Assembly: GCF_001570605.1 (NCBI RefSeq)
Contig: NZ_BBXG01000016.1
Coordinates: forward strand, 62,001 to 126,000
DNA: 64,000 bases
Direction: 5' to 3'
DNA from: Herbidospora cretacea
GTDB lineage: Bacteria > Actinomycetota > Actinomycetes > Streptosporangiales > Streptosporangiaceae
The notes under the pieces: model-generated
Databases searched by the model: none
What the model saw: only the letters and a program-made list of their open reading frames with translations
What the model was told of the DNA's origin: nothing
Shown here: piece after piece, positions 41,650 through 50,554 of the stretch
Position numbering within the stretch: the stretch's first letter is position 1
Layout of the letters: every line of letters starts with the position of its first letter
Position numbers and translations under genes: made by a program

Positions 41650-42380
41650 CCGGGCGGGTTCACCGCCAGGGCGCCCGCCGCGTTGCGGATCGCGAACGTC
41701 ACGCTGCCGGCCCGGTAGCGGTCGTCCGACCACTCCGCCGGGCGCCCTTCCCGCGTCGTCGTCACCCGCCGCTGCCGCAGCAGCGGCCCGCCCCGCCGCA
41801 CCCCGAGCAGGCGGGCGTCCTCGCTCCCGGCCGCGACGGCGTCGATCAGGTGCTCTCCGTACGCGAACACCAGCCCCCGGGACTCGTACAGGGCCTGCGT
41901 GACCGAGTCGCAGTCGGCGGGCAGCCGTTCGACTGCGGGGGCGAGCCAGCCCGCGTACACGGTCCGTTCCAGCAGGGCCGCCGCGCCGTCGAGGCGGCGT
42001 AACCGCAGCACCCGCAGCACCGGATCGCCCACCGCCAGCCCGAGCCGGGCCGCCTCGGCGGCGTCGGCCGTACGGCGGCGCTGCTCGATGACCTGGCCGG
42101 TCACCTCATGTCCGGCGGCCCGCGCCCACTGCGCGAAACTGTGCAGCACCGCGAAGTTCTGACTGCGCTCGCGGCCCAGCACGATCCGCCTGGCCCCCTG
42201 CCGGGAGCCGACCAGCCCCTCGGCCGCCAGCACCGCCACGGCCTGACGGACGGTCCCCCGGGCGACCTGGTGCCGGGCGGCGAGCACGGTCTCCGACGGC
42301 AGCGGCGTGCCCACCGGGATCTCGCCGCCGAGGATCGCCGCCCGTAGTTCGTCGGCGATGCGCGCGTAACGCGGGTGCAC
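41646..42380 (-). CDS. GntR-family regulator, HutC/UTRA subgroup
   Basis: 244 residues. Winged helix (about 5-70: YARIADELRAAILGGEIPVG, RHQVARGTVRQAVAVLAAEG) and UTRA ligand domain (about 90-235, ending ARLLGVRRGGPLLRQRR). The GTG start has GGGGAG upstream. It is divergent from the ABC importer operon, with a palindrome in the shared region, and probably represses it in the absence of its ligand. Confidence 0.9.
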   Translation of the reverse strand: MHPRYARIADELRAAILGGEIPVGTPLPSETVLAARHQVARGTVRQAVAVLAAEGLVGSRQGARRIVLGRERSQNFAVLHSFAQWARAAGHEVTGQVIEQRRRTADAAEAARLGLAVGDPVLRVLRLRRLDGAAALLERTVYAGWLAPAVERLPADCDSVTQALYESRGLVFAYGEHLIDAVAAGSEDARLLGVRRGGPLLRQRRVTTTREGRPAEWSDDRYRAGSVTFAIRNAAGALAVNPPG

Positions 42381-42521
42381 GGCGGCTCCCCACCTTCGTG
42401 TGTACAGGGCAGGCTTCACCGTACGGTCCGGAAAACGTCCGGAAAAGTAGGGGTTTAGCCATTTGACGAATGGCCTCCGACTGTTCACCGGCAGGACGTG
42501 GGTGGTCGATCTGGTGTCCCT

Positions 42522-42539
42522 AGCTTGTTTGGACAAGTT
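42522..42539. promoter_or_regulatory. Candidate GntR operator before the ABC operon
   Basis: AGCTTGTTTGGACAAGTT has 5-bp perfect arms CTTGT/ACAAG around TTGG plus an outer A/T pair. Its layout suits HutC-type regulators. It lies 31 bases before the substrate-binding protein start. Confidence 0.5.
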
Positions 42540-42569
42540 CTCTGCACTTCGCTCCATGGGGAGTTCACC

Positions 42570-43745
42570 GTGGTCTCTTCCCGAGTCCGTCTCACCGGCC
42601 TGACCGCCGGTCTGCTGATCGCCGTCGCGGCCTGTGGGTCCGCGCCCGGCACCGAGGCAACCTCCACGTCCTCCGCCGCCGCCTCCGGTGGCGCCGCCGC
42701 GGTCGACGCCCGCACCGCCACCTCGGCCGCCGACTTCGGTGGCGTCGACAAGCTCTACGAGGCCGCCAAGGCCGAGGGCAAGCTGCACGTCATCGCCCTC
42801 CCGCCCGACTGGGCCAACTACGGCGCGATCCTGGCCGCCTTCAAGGCCAAGTACCCGGGCATCGAGATCGAGGAGGAGACCCCCGACGCCTCCTCCGCCG
42901 ACGAGATCAACGCGGTGAAGACCCGCAAGGGCCAGGACCGCGCCCCCGACGTCCTGGACATCGGCCAGTCGTTCGCCTACTCCGGCGCGGCCGAGGGCCT
43001 GTTCGCGCCGTACAAGGTCGCGACCTGGGACAAAATCCCCGCCGCGCAGAAGGAGGCCGACGGCCTCTGGGTGAACGACTACGGCGGCTACGTCTCCATC
43101 GCCTGTGACGCCAAGAAGATCGCGGCCTGCCCGCAGACCTTCGCCGACCTGCTCAAGCCCGAGTACAAGGGCAAGGTCGCGATGAACGGCAACCCGACCA
43201 AGGCCGGTTCGGCCTTCGCCGGCGTGTACGCCGCCGCGCTCGCCAACGGCGGTTCGTTCGACGACATCCAGCCCGGCATCGACTTCTTCAAGAAGCTCAA
43301 GGACGCCGGCAACTTCAACCCGGTCGAGACGACCCCGGCGACGATCGAGAAGGGCGAGACCCAGATCTCGATCGACTGGGACTACAACAACGCCGCCTAC
43401 GCGCCGATCATGGCCGCCAAGGGCCTCGACTGGAAGACCGTCATCCCCACCGACGGCAAGTACATCTCGCTGTACGCCCAGGCCATCAACAAGGACGCCC
43501 CCCACCCGGCCGCCGCGCGGCTGTGGCAGGAGTTCCTCTACAGCACCGAGGGCCAGAACCTCTACCTGAAGGGCTTCGCCCGCCCGGTGCTGCTGCCCGC
43601 GATGATCGCCGACGGCTCGGTCGACCAGGCCGCCTCCGCCGCCCTGCCGCCGGTCGACGGCGAGCCCGCCTTCCCCACCGCCGACCAGGTCACGAAGGCG
43701 AACGAAGTCGTCGCCTCCGGCTGGGGCGCCGCGGTCGCCGGCTGA
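42570..43745 (+). CDS. ABC transporter substrate-binding lipoprotein (family 1/PotD-like)
   Basis: 391 residues. Lipobox LIAVAAC, with the lipidated Cys at residue 22, then an Ala/Ser-rich spacer and the binding fold starting KLYEAAKAEGKLHVIALPPDW. Segments YGGYVSIACDAKK and TQISIDWDYNN line the ligand cleft in this group, which includes spermidine/putrescine, ferric ion and 2-aminoethylphosphonate binders. GTG 42570 has GGGGAG 7 bases upstream. First gene of a four-gene importer operon. Confidence 0.9.
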   Translation: MVSSRVRLTGLTAGLLIAVAACGSAPGTEATSTSSAAASGGAAAVDARTATSAADFGGVDKLYEAAKAEGKLHVIALPPDWANYGAILAAFKAKYPGIEIEEETPDASSADEINAVKTRKGQDRAPDVLDIGQSFAYSGAAEGLFAPYKVATWDKIPAAQKEADGLWVNDYGGYVSIACDAKKIAACPQTFADLLKPEYKGKVAMNGNPTKAGSAFAGVYAAALANGGSFDDIQPGIDFFKKLKDAGNFNPVETTPATIEKGETQISIDWDYNNAAYAPIMAAKGLDWKTVIPTDGKYISLYAQAINKDAPHPAAARLWQEFLYSTEGQNLYLKGFARPVLLPAMIADGSVDQAASAALPPVDGEPAFPTADQVTKANEVVASGWGAAVAG

Positions 43746-44593
43746 TGACCGGCCCGGTACGTTCCCGGCGTCGCGGTGGCGGCGCCGGGTGGCTGGCGGC
43801 GGCGCCCCTGCTCGCCGTCACCCTGATCGCCTTCGGCATCCCCGTGGTGGTGCTGGTCGTCGGCGCGTTCACCGTCAAGACCGGCGGGCTCGGGTTCGAC
43901 AACCTGTCGGCGACGATGCGCGAGCCGTACATCGGGGCGCTGTGGAGCAGCGTCAAGCTGTCGGCCGTCGTCGCCGTCGCGGGCGCGATCCTCGGGGCGT
44001 TCCTCGCGCAGGCGGTGCTGACCTCGCGGTCGGGGCTGCTGCGCGAGGCCGTGCTGACCGCCTCCGGGGTGCTGTCCAACTTCGGCGGGGTGCCGCTGGC
44101 CTTCATCTGGATCGCCACGCTCGGCAACTCCGGCGTGGTCACCGCCGCCCTCGGCCTCGGCCCGGGCGCGCTCTACAACTTCTGGGGCCTGGCTCTGGTC
44201 TACCTCTACTTCTCCGTGCCGCTGATGGTGCTGGTCATCGCCCCCGCGCTCGACGGCCTCAAGCCGCAGTGGCGCGAGGCCGCGCAGAACAACGGCGCGT
44301 CCACCTGGCAGTTCTGGCGGATGGTCGGCATCCCGGTGCTCGGCCCGTCGCTGCTCGGCGGGGGCGTGCTGCTGTTCGGCGGGGCGTTCGCCGCCTACGC
44401 GACCGCCGCCGCGATGGTCGGCGCGTCGGTGCCGCTGGTGACGCTCCAGATCGCCGACGCCCTCACGGGCAACGTGCTGATCGGGTACGAGAACATCGCC
44501 CTCGCGCTGTCCCTCGACATGATCGTGATCGCGCTGCTGGTGATGGCCGTCTACCTGCCCCTGCAGAAGAGGAGCTCCCGATGGCTGGCGTGA
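43745..44593 (+). CDS. ABC transporter permease subunit 1
   Basis: 282 residues with six membrane helices. The EAA loop is REAAQNNGASTWQFWRMVGIPVLGP (about residue 180), where the ATPase docks. The ATG shares its A with the previous stop (TGATG), giving tight coupling. It overlaps the next permease by 13 bases. Confidence 0.9.
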   Translation: MTGPVRSRRRGGGAGWLAAAPLLAVTLIAFGIPVVVLVVGAFTVKTGGLGFDNLSATMREPYIGALWSSVKLSAVVAVAGAILGAFLAQAVLTSRSGLLREAVLTASGVLSNFGGVPLAFIWIATLGNSGVVTAALGLGPGALYNFWGLALVYLYFSVPLMVLVIAPALDGLKPQWREAAQNNGASTWQFWRMVGIPVLGPSLLGGGVLLFGGAFAAYATAAAMVGASVPLVTLQIADALTGNVLIGYENIALALSLDMIVIALLVMAVYLPLQKRSSRWLA

Positions 44594-45375
44594 CCTGGCG
44601 CCGGGTCACCCTCGGCGTGGCGGCGGTCTACTTCCTGGTGCCCCTGGCCATCGCGGTCTGGTTCACCGTCTACAACGAGTCGCGGGGCTTCTCCCTCGGC
44701 GCCTACGGCCGGATCGTCTCGGCCCCCGGCTTCGGTGAGAGCCTGCTCACGTCGCTGCTGCTCGGGGCCGCGGTCATCGTGCTGGTCCTGCTCCTGGCGC
44801 TGCCCGCTCTTCTGGCGGTACGTCTGGGGGCTCCGGGCCTGCGCCCGGTGCTGGAGACCATCACGACGCTGCCGCTGATCGTGCCGCCGATCACCTACGT
44901 GGTCGGCATCGCCAACGCGCTGCGCGGCGGCACCGACGCCCTGGCGGCCACGCCGTTCTGGCAGACCCTCATCTCCATCCAGGACGAGGACTTCCCCGTC
45001 GTCCTGGTCCTGGCGTACGTCATGCTCGCGCTGCCGTTCGCCTACCGTTCGCTGGACACCGGCCTGCGGGCCATCGACGTGCGGACCCTCGTGGAGGCGG
45101 CCCGGAACCTGGGCGCCTCGTGGCCGTACGTGCTGTTCCGGGTGATCCTGCCGAACCTGCGCTCGTCCGTGGCCAGCGCCGGCTTCCTCAGCCTGGCGCT
45201 CGTCATGGGCGAGTACACGATCGCGGCCCTGATGGGCTACCGCACGTTCCCGGTGTGGATCGTCACGATCTCCGGCAACGACGGCCAGCTCTCGGTGGCG
45301 CTGTCGGTGCTCAGCCTCGGCCTGATCTGGCTGCTGTTGCTCACCCTCTCGGGGGCTGGAAGGAAAGCGAAATGA
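44581..45375 (+). CDS. ABC transporter permease subunit 2
   Basis: 264 residues with six membrane helices. The EAA loop is VEAARNLGASWPYVLFRVILPNL (about 165). GAGGAG precedes ATG 44581. The pair resembles permeases of the PotB/PotC type, with two different subunits forming the channel. Stop and ATPase start overlap (ATGA). Confidence 0.9.
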   Translation: MAGVTWRRVTLGVAAVYFLVPLAIAVWFTVYNESRGFSLGAYGRIVSAPGFGESLLTSLLLGAAVIVLVLLLALPALLAVRLGAPGLRPVLETITTLPLIVPPITYVVGIANALRGGTDALAATPFWQTLISIQDEDFPVVLVLAYVMLALPFAYRSLDTGLRAIDVRTLVEAARNLGASWPYVLFRVILPNLRSSVASAGFLSLALVMGEYTIAALMGYRTFPVWIVTISGNDGQLSVALSVLSLGLIWLLLLTLSGAGRKAK

Positions 45376-46430
45376 CCGTTGAACTCCGTGAGCTGCGCCG
45401 CTCGTTCGGCGGCACGGTCGCCCTCGACGGCCTCAGCCTCACCATCGAGCAGGGTGAGCTGATCGCCTTCCTCGGCCCGTCGGGCTGCGGGAAGACGACC
45501 GCGCTGCGCTGCGTGGCCGGTTTCGAGCGCCCCGACACCGGCGCCGTGTTCATCGACGGCGCCGACGTCACCCGGGTCCCCGCCAACCGGCGCGACGCCG
45601 GGATGGTGTTCCAGAGCTACTCGCTGTTCCCGAACCTGAACGTCCGCGACAACGTGGCGTTCGGGCTGCGGGTCCGGCGGCGGCCGGCCTCCGAGCGGCA
45701 CAGCCGGGCCGCCGAGCTGCTCGAACTCGTCGGCCTCGGCGGCTTCGGCGAGCGCTACCCGCACCAGCTGTCGGGCGGCCAGCAGCAGCGCGTGGCGCTG
45801 GCCCGCGCGCTGGCCCTCCAGCCGAAGGTGCTGCTGCTCGACGAGCCGCTGTCGGCCCTCGACGCCAAGGTCCGGGTGAACCTCCGCGAGGAGATCCGCC
45901 GCCTCCAGCTCGAACTCGGCATCACCACGATCTTCGTCACCCACGACCAGGAGGAGGCCCTCTCGGTCGCCGACCGGGTCGCGGTGCTGAAGTCGGGCCG
46001 CCTGGAGCAGGTGGCCCCTCCGGCCGAGGTGTACGACCGCCCGGCGACCCCGTTCGTCGCCGAGTTCGTCGGCACGATGAACCACCTGCCCGGCCGCGTG
46101 TCGGGGGAGACGGTCGAGGTCTTCGGCCAGATCCTGCCCCTCGACAACGCCGCCCCCGGCGAGGAGGTCGACGTCCTGGTCCGCCCGGAGGCGGTCCGGG
46201 TCACCCCGTCAGACGACGGGCGCGGCTTCATCCTGGCGTCGTCGTTCCGGGGCTCGATCGCCCGGCTGCGCGTCCAGCTCGACGGCGGCGGCGAGGTCCT
46301 CGCCGACGTCCCGGGCCACGAGGCGGTACGCCTCGCGCCCGGCCTGAAGGTCGACGTCACCCTGGTGGAACGCCCGGTCCTCACGGCCCCGCGCACCGCC
46401 GTGGCGGCCCCGGTCGAGCCGGTCGCCTGA
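45372..46430 (+). CDS. ABC transporter ATPase subunit (PotA/FbpC-like)
   Basis: 352 residues. Walker A GPSGCGKTT (about 36), Q-loop VFQSYSLFPNLNV, signature LSGGQQQRVALARAL (about 135), Walker B VLLLDEPLSALD (about 158), H-loop FVTHDQEEALS, and a TOBE domain from about 280. It completes the importer. The substrate is undetermined: polyamine, iron or an aminophosphonate are the main options. Confidence 0.93.
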   Translation: MTVELRELRRSFGGTVALDGLSLTIEQGELIAFLGPSGCGKTTALRCVAGFERPDTGAVFIDGADVTRVPANRRDAGMVFQSYSLFPNLNVRDNVAFGLRVRRRPASERHSRAAELLELVGLGGFGERYPHQLSGGQQQRVALARALALQPKVLLLDEPLSALDAKVRVNLREEIRRLQLELGITTIFVTHDQEEALSVADRVAVLKSGRLEQVAPPAEVYDRPATPFVAEFVGTMNHLPGRVSGETVEVFGQILPLDNAAPGEEVDVLVRPEAVRVTPSDDGRGFILASSFRGSIARLRVQLDGGGEVLADVPGHEAVRLAPGLKVDVTLVERPVLTAPRTAVAAPVEPVA

Positions 46431-46436
46431 GCCGTC

Positions 46437-46676
46437 CTACACGGAGACGATCGCCGCCTCACTTGCCCCGACCGGGCGGCGGTCGGCCTCCGCGGCCGTG
46501 CGCATCGACACGAGTGCCAGCGGGACGATCAGCCAGTCCGTTCCCCCGTGCAGGTACGACCGCAACGGCGTGACAGTGAGCAGGGACAGCGGATCGAGGT
46601 CGCCGGTCACCACCGCGACGACGGCCGTGACGAGCACGGCGACGCCGTAGAGGGCGACGACAAGGGCGCGGATCAC
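46437..46676 (-). CDS. Small two-helix membrane protein (79 aa)
   Basis: Hydrophobic helices at about 2-24 (IRALVVALYGVAVLVTAVVA) and 45-58 (TDWLIVPLALVSM). The start is the GTG overlapping the upstream gene's stop (GTGA), so it is translationally coupled to the large membrane protein and is likely a partner. No family recognised. Confidence 0.7.
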   Translation of the reverse strand: MIRALVVALYGVAVLVTAVVAVVTGDLDPLSLLTVTPLRSYLHGGTDWLIVPLALVSMRTAAEADRRPVGASEAAIVSV

Positions 46677-48238
46677 TTGTGGACGACCCTCTTCGCGGAT
46701 CGGCCGGGGAAGACCACGATCAGGTGCTGCTCGGCCTTCAGCCCCGGGGTGGCCAGGTCGCGGGCGTACAGGCGGATCCGCTGGCGGCCCGCGGGGGTGT
46801 CGTGGGCGAGCTGTGGATAGGTCCCGCGCACCCAGAAACCGCCGTCGGCCGAGCGCAACGGCACTTCGACCACGCTCCGCCATCCGCCGGCCCGGACGGG
46901 CGGCGCCGTGGGGAGCGTCTTCATCGTCACGCACACCGCCTGGACCCCTGCGCCGACGGCGACCGGTATCTCGCCCGGGTAGCCGGGCGGCGCGTCGGCC
47001 GGGCCGTCGGCCCCGAGCCGGTAGCCCGCCGCGGGATCGTCCATGTAGAAGGGGATGGTGAGCTGGCGGCGGTCCCGGTCGCGGGGCCAGGGGTCGGTGC
47101 ACTTCTCGTGGAGCGCGTCCTCGACGCCCTGGCCGAGCAGCAGGGAGAACGACGAGGTGTCCGTCGCCCTCTCGGGGCACAGGTAGATCAGCCGCTCCAT
47201 GTCCCGGCGGTAGAGCGGGTCGGCGGCGGCGCAGCGGGCCCGCCCCTCCGCCAGCAGGGTCTCGTCCGGGACGTTCCGCGGGTCGATGCGGCGGACCAGG
47301 CACAGGTAGGCCTTCTCCCGGTCCTGCGCCGCCGTGGTGGCGTACTGCCCCCCGAGCACCGTCCACGGCTCGCAGCCTGCGGCCTGCGGCGGGAAGTCCT
47401 CTACGAACGCCTCCGGCTCGGTGGCGATCACCAGCTCGTCGACGACCACCATCGGTGGACGCAGCGCCGTCACCGCCACCAGCCCGGCCACCGCCGAGAC
47501 CAGCGCGAGCGCCCCCACCCGGAACGGGAGCGGCGCGGCCGGGGCGTCCGTGTGGTCGCGGCCCAGGTCGGCGGCGGTGTGGGCCAGCCACAACGCCTGG
47601 GTGACCGCCAACGCGTCGAGCAGCAGCCACAGCGCGCTCAGATCCTGGTAGGTGGTGAACCGGGACGGCAGCATGCTCATGGCGCCCGCGTGCACCAGCG
47701 CGACCAGCCCGAGCCACCGCGTGAGCGGGCTCGACCGGCAGAACACCTGGAGCAGCACCACCCCGATCGGCCAGACGACCGCCGGTCCCGGCAGGTCGAC
47801 GACGAACGGCACGAGACACCCCGCCAGCCCCGCCACCGCGACGACCACCCGGACCGCCAGGGGCGCCTGCCCGAACGCCAGCGGCAGCATCGCCACCACC
47901 GGCAGCGTCAGCAGAAAGGCGGCGTAACCCGCCACCGGCTGCACGACAGGGCCCAGCAGGAAGACGATCAGGTTCAGGTAGAGCAGCACCCGCAGCACCC
48001 GGATCCACGGCGGCCCCTGGAGCGGCGGGCGGACCAGCAGCGCCCAGAGCACCCAGCCGCGCAGCCCCGCGGTCACCAGCACCGCGAGCACCAGCCACAG
48101 TTCGGCGGCTTCGAAGCGATCCCCGACGGCGGCCAGGAAGAAGACGTGCCACTCCCCGGTGAGCACCGCATACCCGAGAGCGCCGATCATCGCGGCCGAA
48201 TAAACGCCGACAATAACCGCCGCAATACGAATTGACAC
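46673..48238 (-). CDS. Large membrane protein with extracytoplasmic C-terminal domain, unknown function
   Basis: 521 residues. The N-terminal half (about 1-270) has about eight to nine membrane helices. The C-terminal half (about 285-520) is soluble and Cys-containing (GCEPWTVLGG, YLCLVRR, ARCAAADPLYR, IYLCPERATD), which suggests disulphides outside the cell. GTG 48238 is chosen because GGGGAA lies 5 bases upstream; GTG 48250 is an alternative. Coupled to the 79-residue protein. I do not recognise the family. Confidence 0.75.
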   Translation of the reverse strand: MSIRIAAVIVGVYSAAMIGALGYAVLTGEWHVFFLAAVGDRFEAAELWLVLAVLVTAGLRGWVLWALLVRPPLQGPPWIRVLRVLLYLNLIVFLLGPVVQPVAGYAAFLLTLPVVAMLPLAFGQAPLAVRVVVAVAGLAGCLVPFVVDLPGPAVVWPIGVVLLQVFCRSSPLTRWLGLVALVHAGAMSMLPSRFTTYQDLSALWLLLDALAVTQALWLAHTAADLGRDHTDAPAAPLPFRVGALALVSAVAGLVAVTALRPPMVVVDELVIATEPEAFVEDFPPQAAGCEPWTVLGGQYATTAAQDREKAYLCLVRRIDPRNVPDETLLAEGRARCAAADPLYRRDMERLIYLCPERATDTSSFSLLLGQGVEDALHEKCTDPWPRDRDRRQLTIPFYMDDPAAGYRLGADGPADAPPGYPGEIPVAVGAGVQAVCVTMKTLPTAPPVRAGGWRSVVEVPLRSADGGFWVRGTYPQLAHDTPAGRQRIRLYARDLATPGLKAEQHLIVVFPGRSAKRVVHK

Positions 48239-48397
48239 GTCATTCCCCACGATTTGACGGCAGGGCGACGATCTTAGCGCGGAATTATCCGGATAAATGC
48301 GGGCATCTCAGCGACATCAGGAAAGGCTGGATTCGAGCCATGACCCAATTCGGCCGCGAATCACGCCGGCAACACGGAACCCCGGAATGGCGATGGT

Positions 48398-48600
48398 CCC
48401 GCGCATCCGGCCAACTGACCCGCGTATCCAGTTACTGCGCCCCGCGCATCCGGTCAACAGACCCGCGCATCCAGTTACTGCGCCCCGCGCATCTAGTCAG
48501 CGGGCCCCGCGCACCTATCTCTGTGCCCCGCGCATCCGGTCAGTGGGCCTCGTCCACCCGGTCGCGGTGCCACGCGCATCCGGTCAGCGGACGCCGCGGA
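48398..48600. repeat. Tandem repeat, period 21-22 bp, about 9-10 units
   Basis: Units share CCGCGCATCCGGTCA-like cores followed by 6-7 variable bases. Cores start at about 48400, 48421, 48443, 48464, 48486, 48508, 48529, 48551 and 48573. The mean spacing is close to 21.6 bases, two turns of DNA. The last units run into the stop codon and final codons of the AlkB-like gene. With 48239-48397, where I see no gene, it fills the longest non-coding gap of the window. Confidence 0.85.
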
Positions 48601-49216
48601 CCCGGAACTGGATGCTGATCCGGGGCCCCAGGGCCTTCGCCGACTTGGGGATGGCGTGTTCCCAGGTTCGCTGGCAGCTGCCGCCCATCACGATCAGATC
48701 CCCGTGGCCGAGGTCGTGGCGGAGGGTGGGGCCGCCGCCCTGGGGGCGGAGGAGGAGGGCCCGGGGGGTGCCGACCGAGACGATCGCCACCATCGTGTCC
48801 TCGGTGGAGCCTCGGCCGATGCGGTCGCCGTGCCAGGCGACGCTGTCGCGGCCGTCGCGGTAGAGGCACAGGCCCGCCGTGCGGAACGGCTCCTTCAGCT
48901 CGTCGCGGTAGTGGGCGTCGAGGGCCCGTTTCGCCTCGTCGAGCAGCGGGTCGGGCAGCGGGTCGCCCTCGTCGTAGAAGGCGAGCAGTCGCGGCACGTC
49001 GACCACGTTGTCGTACATTTTGCGGCGCTCGGCCCGCCACGGGACCGTCTCGGAGAGGCGGGCGAACAGGGCGTCGGCTCCGGCGATCCAGCCGGGGCGG
49101 ACGTCGATCCAGGCGCCGTCAGTCAGAAGGGTGCGGTGCACGTGGCCGTCGAGCGGGCCGGGCCCTTCGTGGTCGGCCGTCGCGTCGAGGAGCGACGGCT
49201 GGAACGGTGCGCTCAT
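48584..49216 (-). CDS. AlkB-like 2-oxoglutarate/Fe(II)-dependent dioxygenase
   Basis: 210 residues. The Fe ligands are His and Asp in VAWHGDRIG (about 132-134) and His in RTWEHAIPK (about 188). The 2-oxoglutarate Arg is in RISIQFRVRG near the end. The family removes alkyl groups from DNA or RNA bases. ATG 49216 (MSAPFQPSLL) is preferred over TTG 49234 on the strength of the GGAG before it. The 3' end merges into the tandem repeat. Confidence 0.9.
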   Translation of the reverse strand: MSAPFQPSLLDATADHEGPGPLDGHVHRTLLTDGAWIDVRPGWIAGADALFARLSETVPWRAERRKMYDNVVDVPRLLAFYDEGDPLPDPLLDEAKRALDAHYRDELKEPFRTAGLCLYRDGRDSVAWHGDRIGRGSTEDTMVAIVSVGTPRALLLRPQGGGPTLRHDLGHGDLIVMGGSCQRTWEHAIPKSAKALGPRISIQFRVRGVR

Positions 49217-49246
49217 GACTCCGAACACTATCAAACACCTGTTCGA

Positions 49247-49822
49247 TCATGAGGTGGCCCCGCAGGTCGCGGCGATGCCGGCGGGGAGCGGGTAGGGGAG
49301 CTCCACCGGGAGGGCGGCCGCTCGGGACCCGGGGTCGAGCGCGTGGACGCGGTGGGCGAGGGCGGTCACGTCCTCGATGCCGACGATCCACTCGTCGACG
49401 TAGCGGTGCACCGCCTCGCGGGACAGGCCCATCTGGAGCGCCCGGTGCGGCAGCGCGTGCAGGCTCGGCGACCGCTCCGGGTCCCACTGGACCCGGACCG
49501 GGCGGTGGCGGGTGGCGGTCCACTCCTTCCGGTCGGCGTGGATGGCCGGGTCGAAATGGCTCAGCCCCGAATGGGCCAGCGCCCATTCGAAGCCCTCCCT
49601 GGTGATTTGGATGGCCAGCACGCGCTCCTGGCCGGGCTTGGTCGCCCAGCCGGAGCGGTACATCATCCACAAAAAGGAGGGTTTGACCCAGGTCATCCTG
49701 TCCCGGTTATAGGTGGGGGAGAAGCGGCCGTGGGTTGCGGCGTACCCGCCGATCTCGGGGTTGTAGGCCTGGTAGACGGTGATGGTGTGTTCGTCGTAGC
49801 GGGCGCGGATCTGTCGGATCAT
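49247..49822 (-). CDS. DUF4291 domain protein
   Basis: 191 residues covering the whole domain: IRARYDEHTITVYQAYNPEIG at the N-terminus, GRFSPTYNRDRMTWVKPSFLWMMYRSGWA, then QWDPERS and RALQMGLSREAVHRYVDEWIVGIEDVT. The fold keeps conserved Tyr, Arg and Trp residues, but its function is not established to my knowledge. It lies 30 bases upstream of the AlkB-like gene and the two may be co-transcribed. Confidence 0.85.
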   Translation of the reverse strand: MIRQIRARYDEHTITVYQAYNPEIGGYAATHGRFSPTYNRDRMTWVKPSFLWMMYRSGWATKPGQERVLAIQITREGFEWALAHSGLSHFDPAIHADRKEWTATRHRPVRVQWDPERSPSLHALPHRALQMGLSREAVHRYVDEWIVGIEDVTALAHRVHALDPGSRAAALPVELPYPLPAGIAATCGATS

Positions 49823-49834
49823 GCGGGAAAGTGT

Positions 49835-50554
49835 TCATATCGGACGTTGTCCCCGCAACGCGAATTCGCTCAGCAGGCCCGAATAGGGCTTCGGCGGGGG
49901 AGCGGCGTACTCGCCCAGCCTGCTGGTGGTCAGGCCGAGCCGCACGAGCGACTCGGCCAGGGTCACCGCCGCCTGGACGCCGTCGATGACCGGGGCGTCG
50001 ATCCGGCGGGCGATCCTCTTCGTGTACGCCCCCATCCCGGCGCACCCCAGCACGATCGCCTCCGAGCGGTCCCTCTCCAGCGCCGCCTCGGCCACCTCCG
50101 CGACGAGGTCGCACGCCTTGTCGTCGAGGTCGAGCACCGGGATCTCGCAGGCGTGCACCCCCCGGCAGGCCTGCCCGCAGCCGTACCGTTCGGCCAGGTC
50201 CCAGGCCCGCTGGACGGTCCGGCCCAGTGTGGTGACCACGCTGAAAGTGCGGCTGACCAGGGTCGCGACGTGCATGGCCGCCTCGGCGACGCCGACCACC
50301 GGGCCGTCGGCGACCTCGCGGGCCGCGTCCAGGCCCGGATCGCCGAAGCAGGCGATCACGTAGGCGTCGGCGCCGTGCAGTTCGGTCAGGATCCCCGGCA
50401 CGGCCAGCGCCTCGTCGTAGTGGCTCTCGATCGAGGCCGGGCCCATGGCCGGGCTGACCGCGGTGACGTGGCCCGCCACCTCCCGGGCGCACGCGCCGAT
50501 GATCTCGGTCATGTCCCGGGAGGTGTTGGGGTTGATCACCTTGACGTGGATCAC
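49835..50554 (-). CDS. Asp/Glu/hydantoin racemase family protein
   Basis: 239 residues. VKVINPNTSRDMTEII at the N-terminus and two catalytic Cys: YVIACFGDPGLDAARE (about 72) and AIVLGCAGMGAYTKRI (about 175). The GTG start overlaps the permease stop (GTGA). With the NCS1 permease it suggests uptake and racemisation or breakdown of hydantoins or allantoin; no hydantoinase gene is in the window. Confidence 0.9.
   Translation of the reverse strand: MIHVKVINPNTSRDMTEIIGACAREVAGHVTAVSPAMGPASIESHYDEALAVPGILTELHGADAYVIACFGDPGLDAAREVADGPVVGVAEAAMHVATLVSRTFSVVTTLGRTVQRAWDLAERYGCGQACRGVHACEIPVLDLDDKACDLVAEVAEAALERDRSEAIVLGCAGMGAYTKRIARRIDAPVIDGVQAAVTLAESLVRLGLTTSRLGEYAAPPPKPYSGLLSEFALRGQRPI

Noticed and set aside
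48398-48600. CRISPR array
   Set aside because: The unit is only 21-22 bp, the variable part is 6-7 bp, and cores are degenerate. There are no cas genes nearby.
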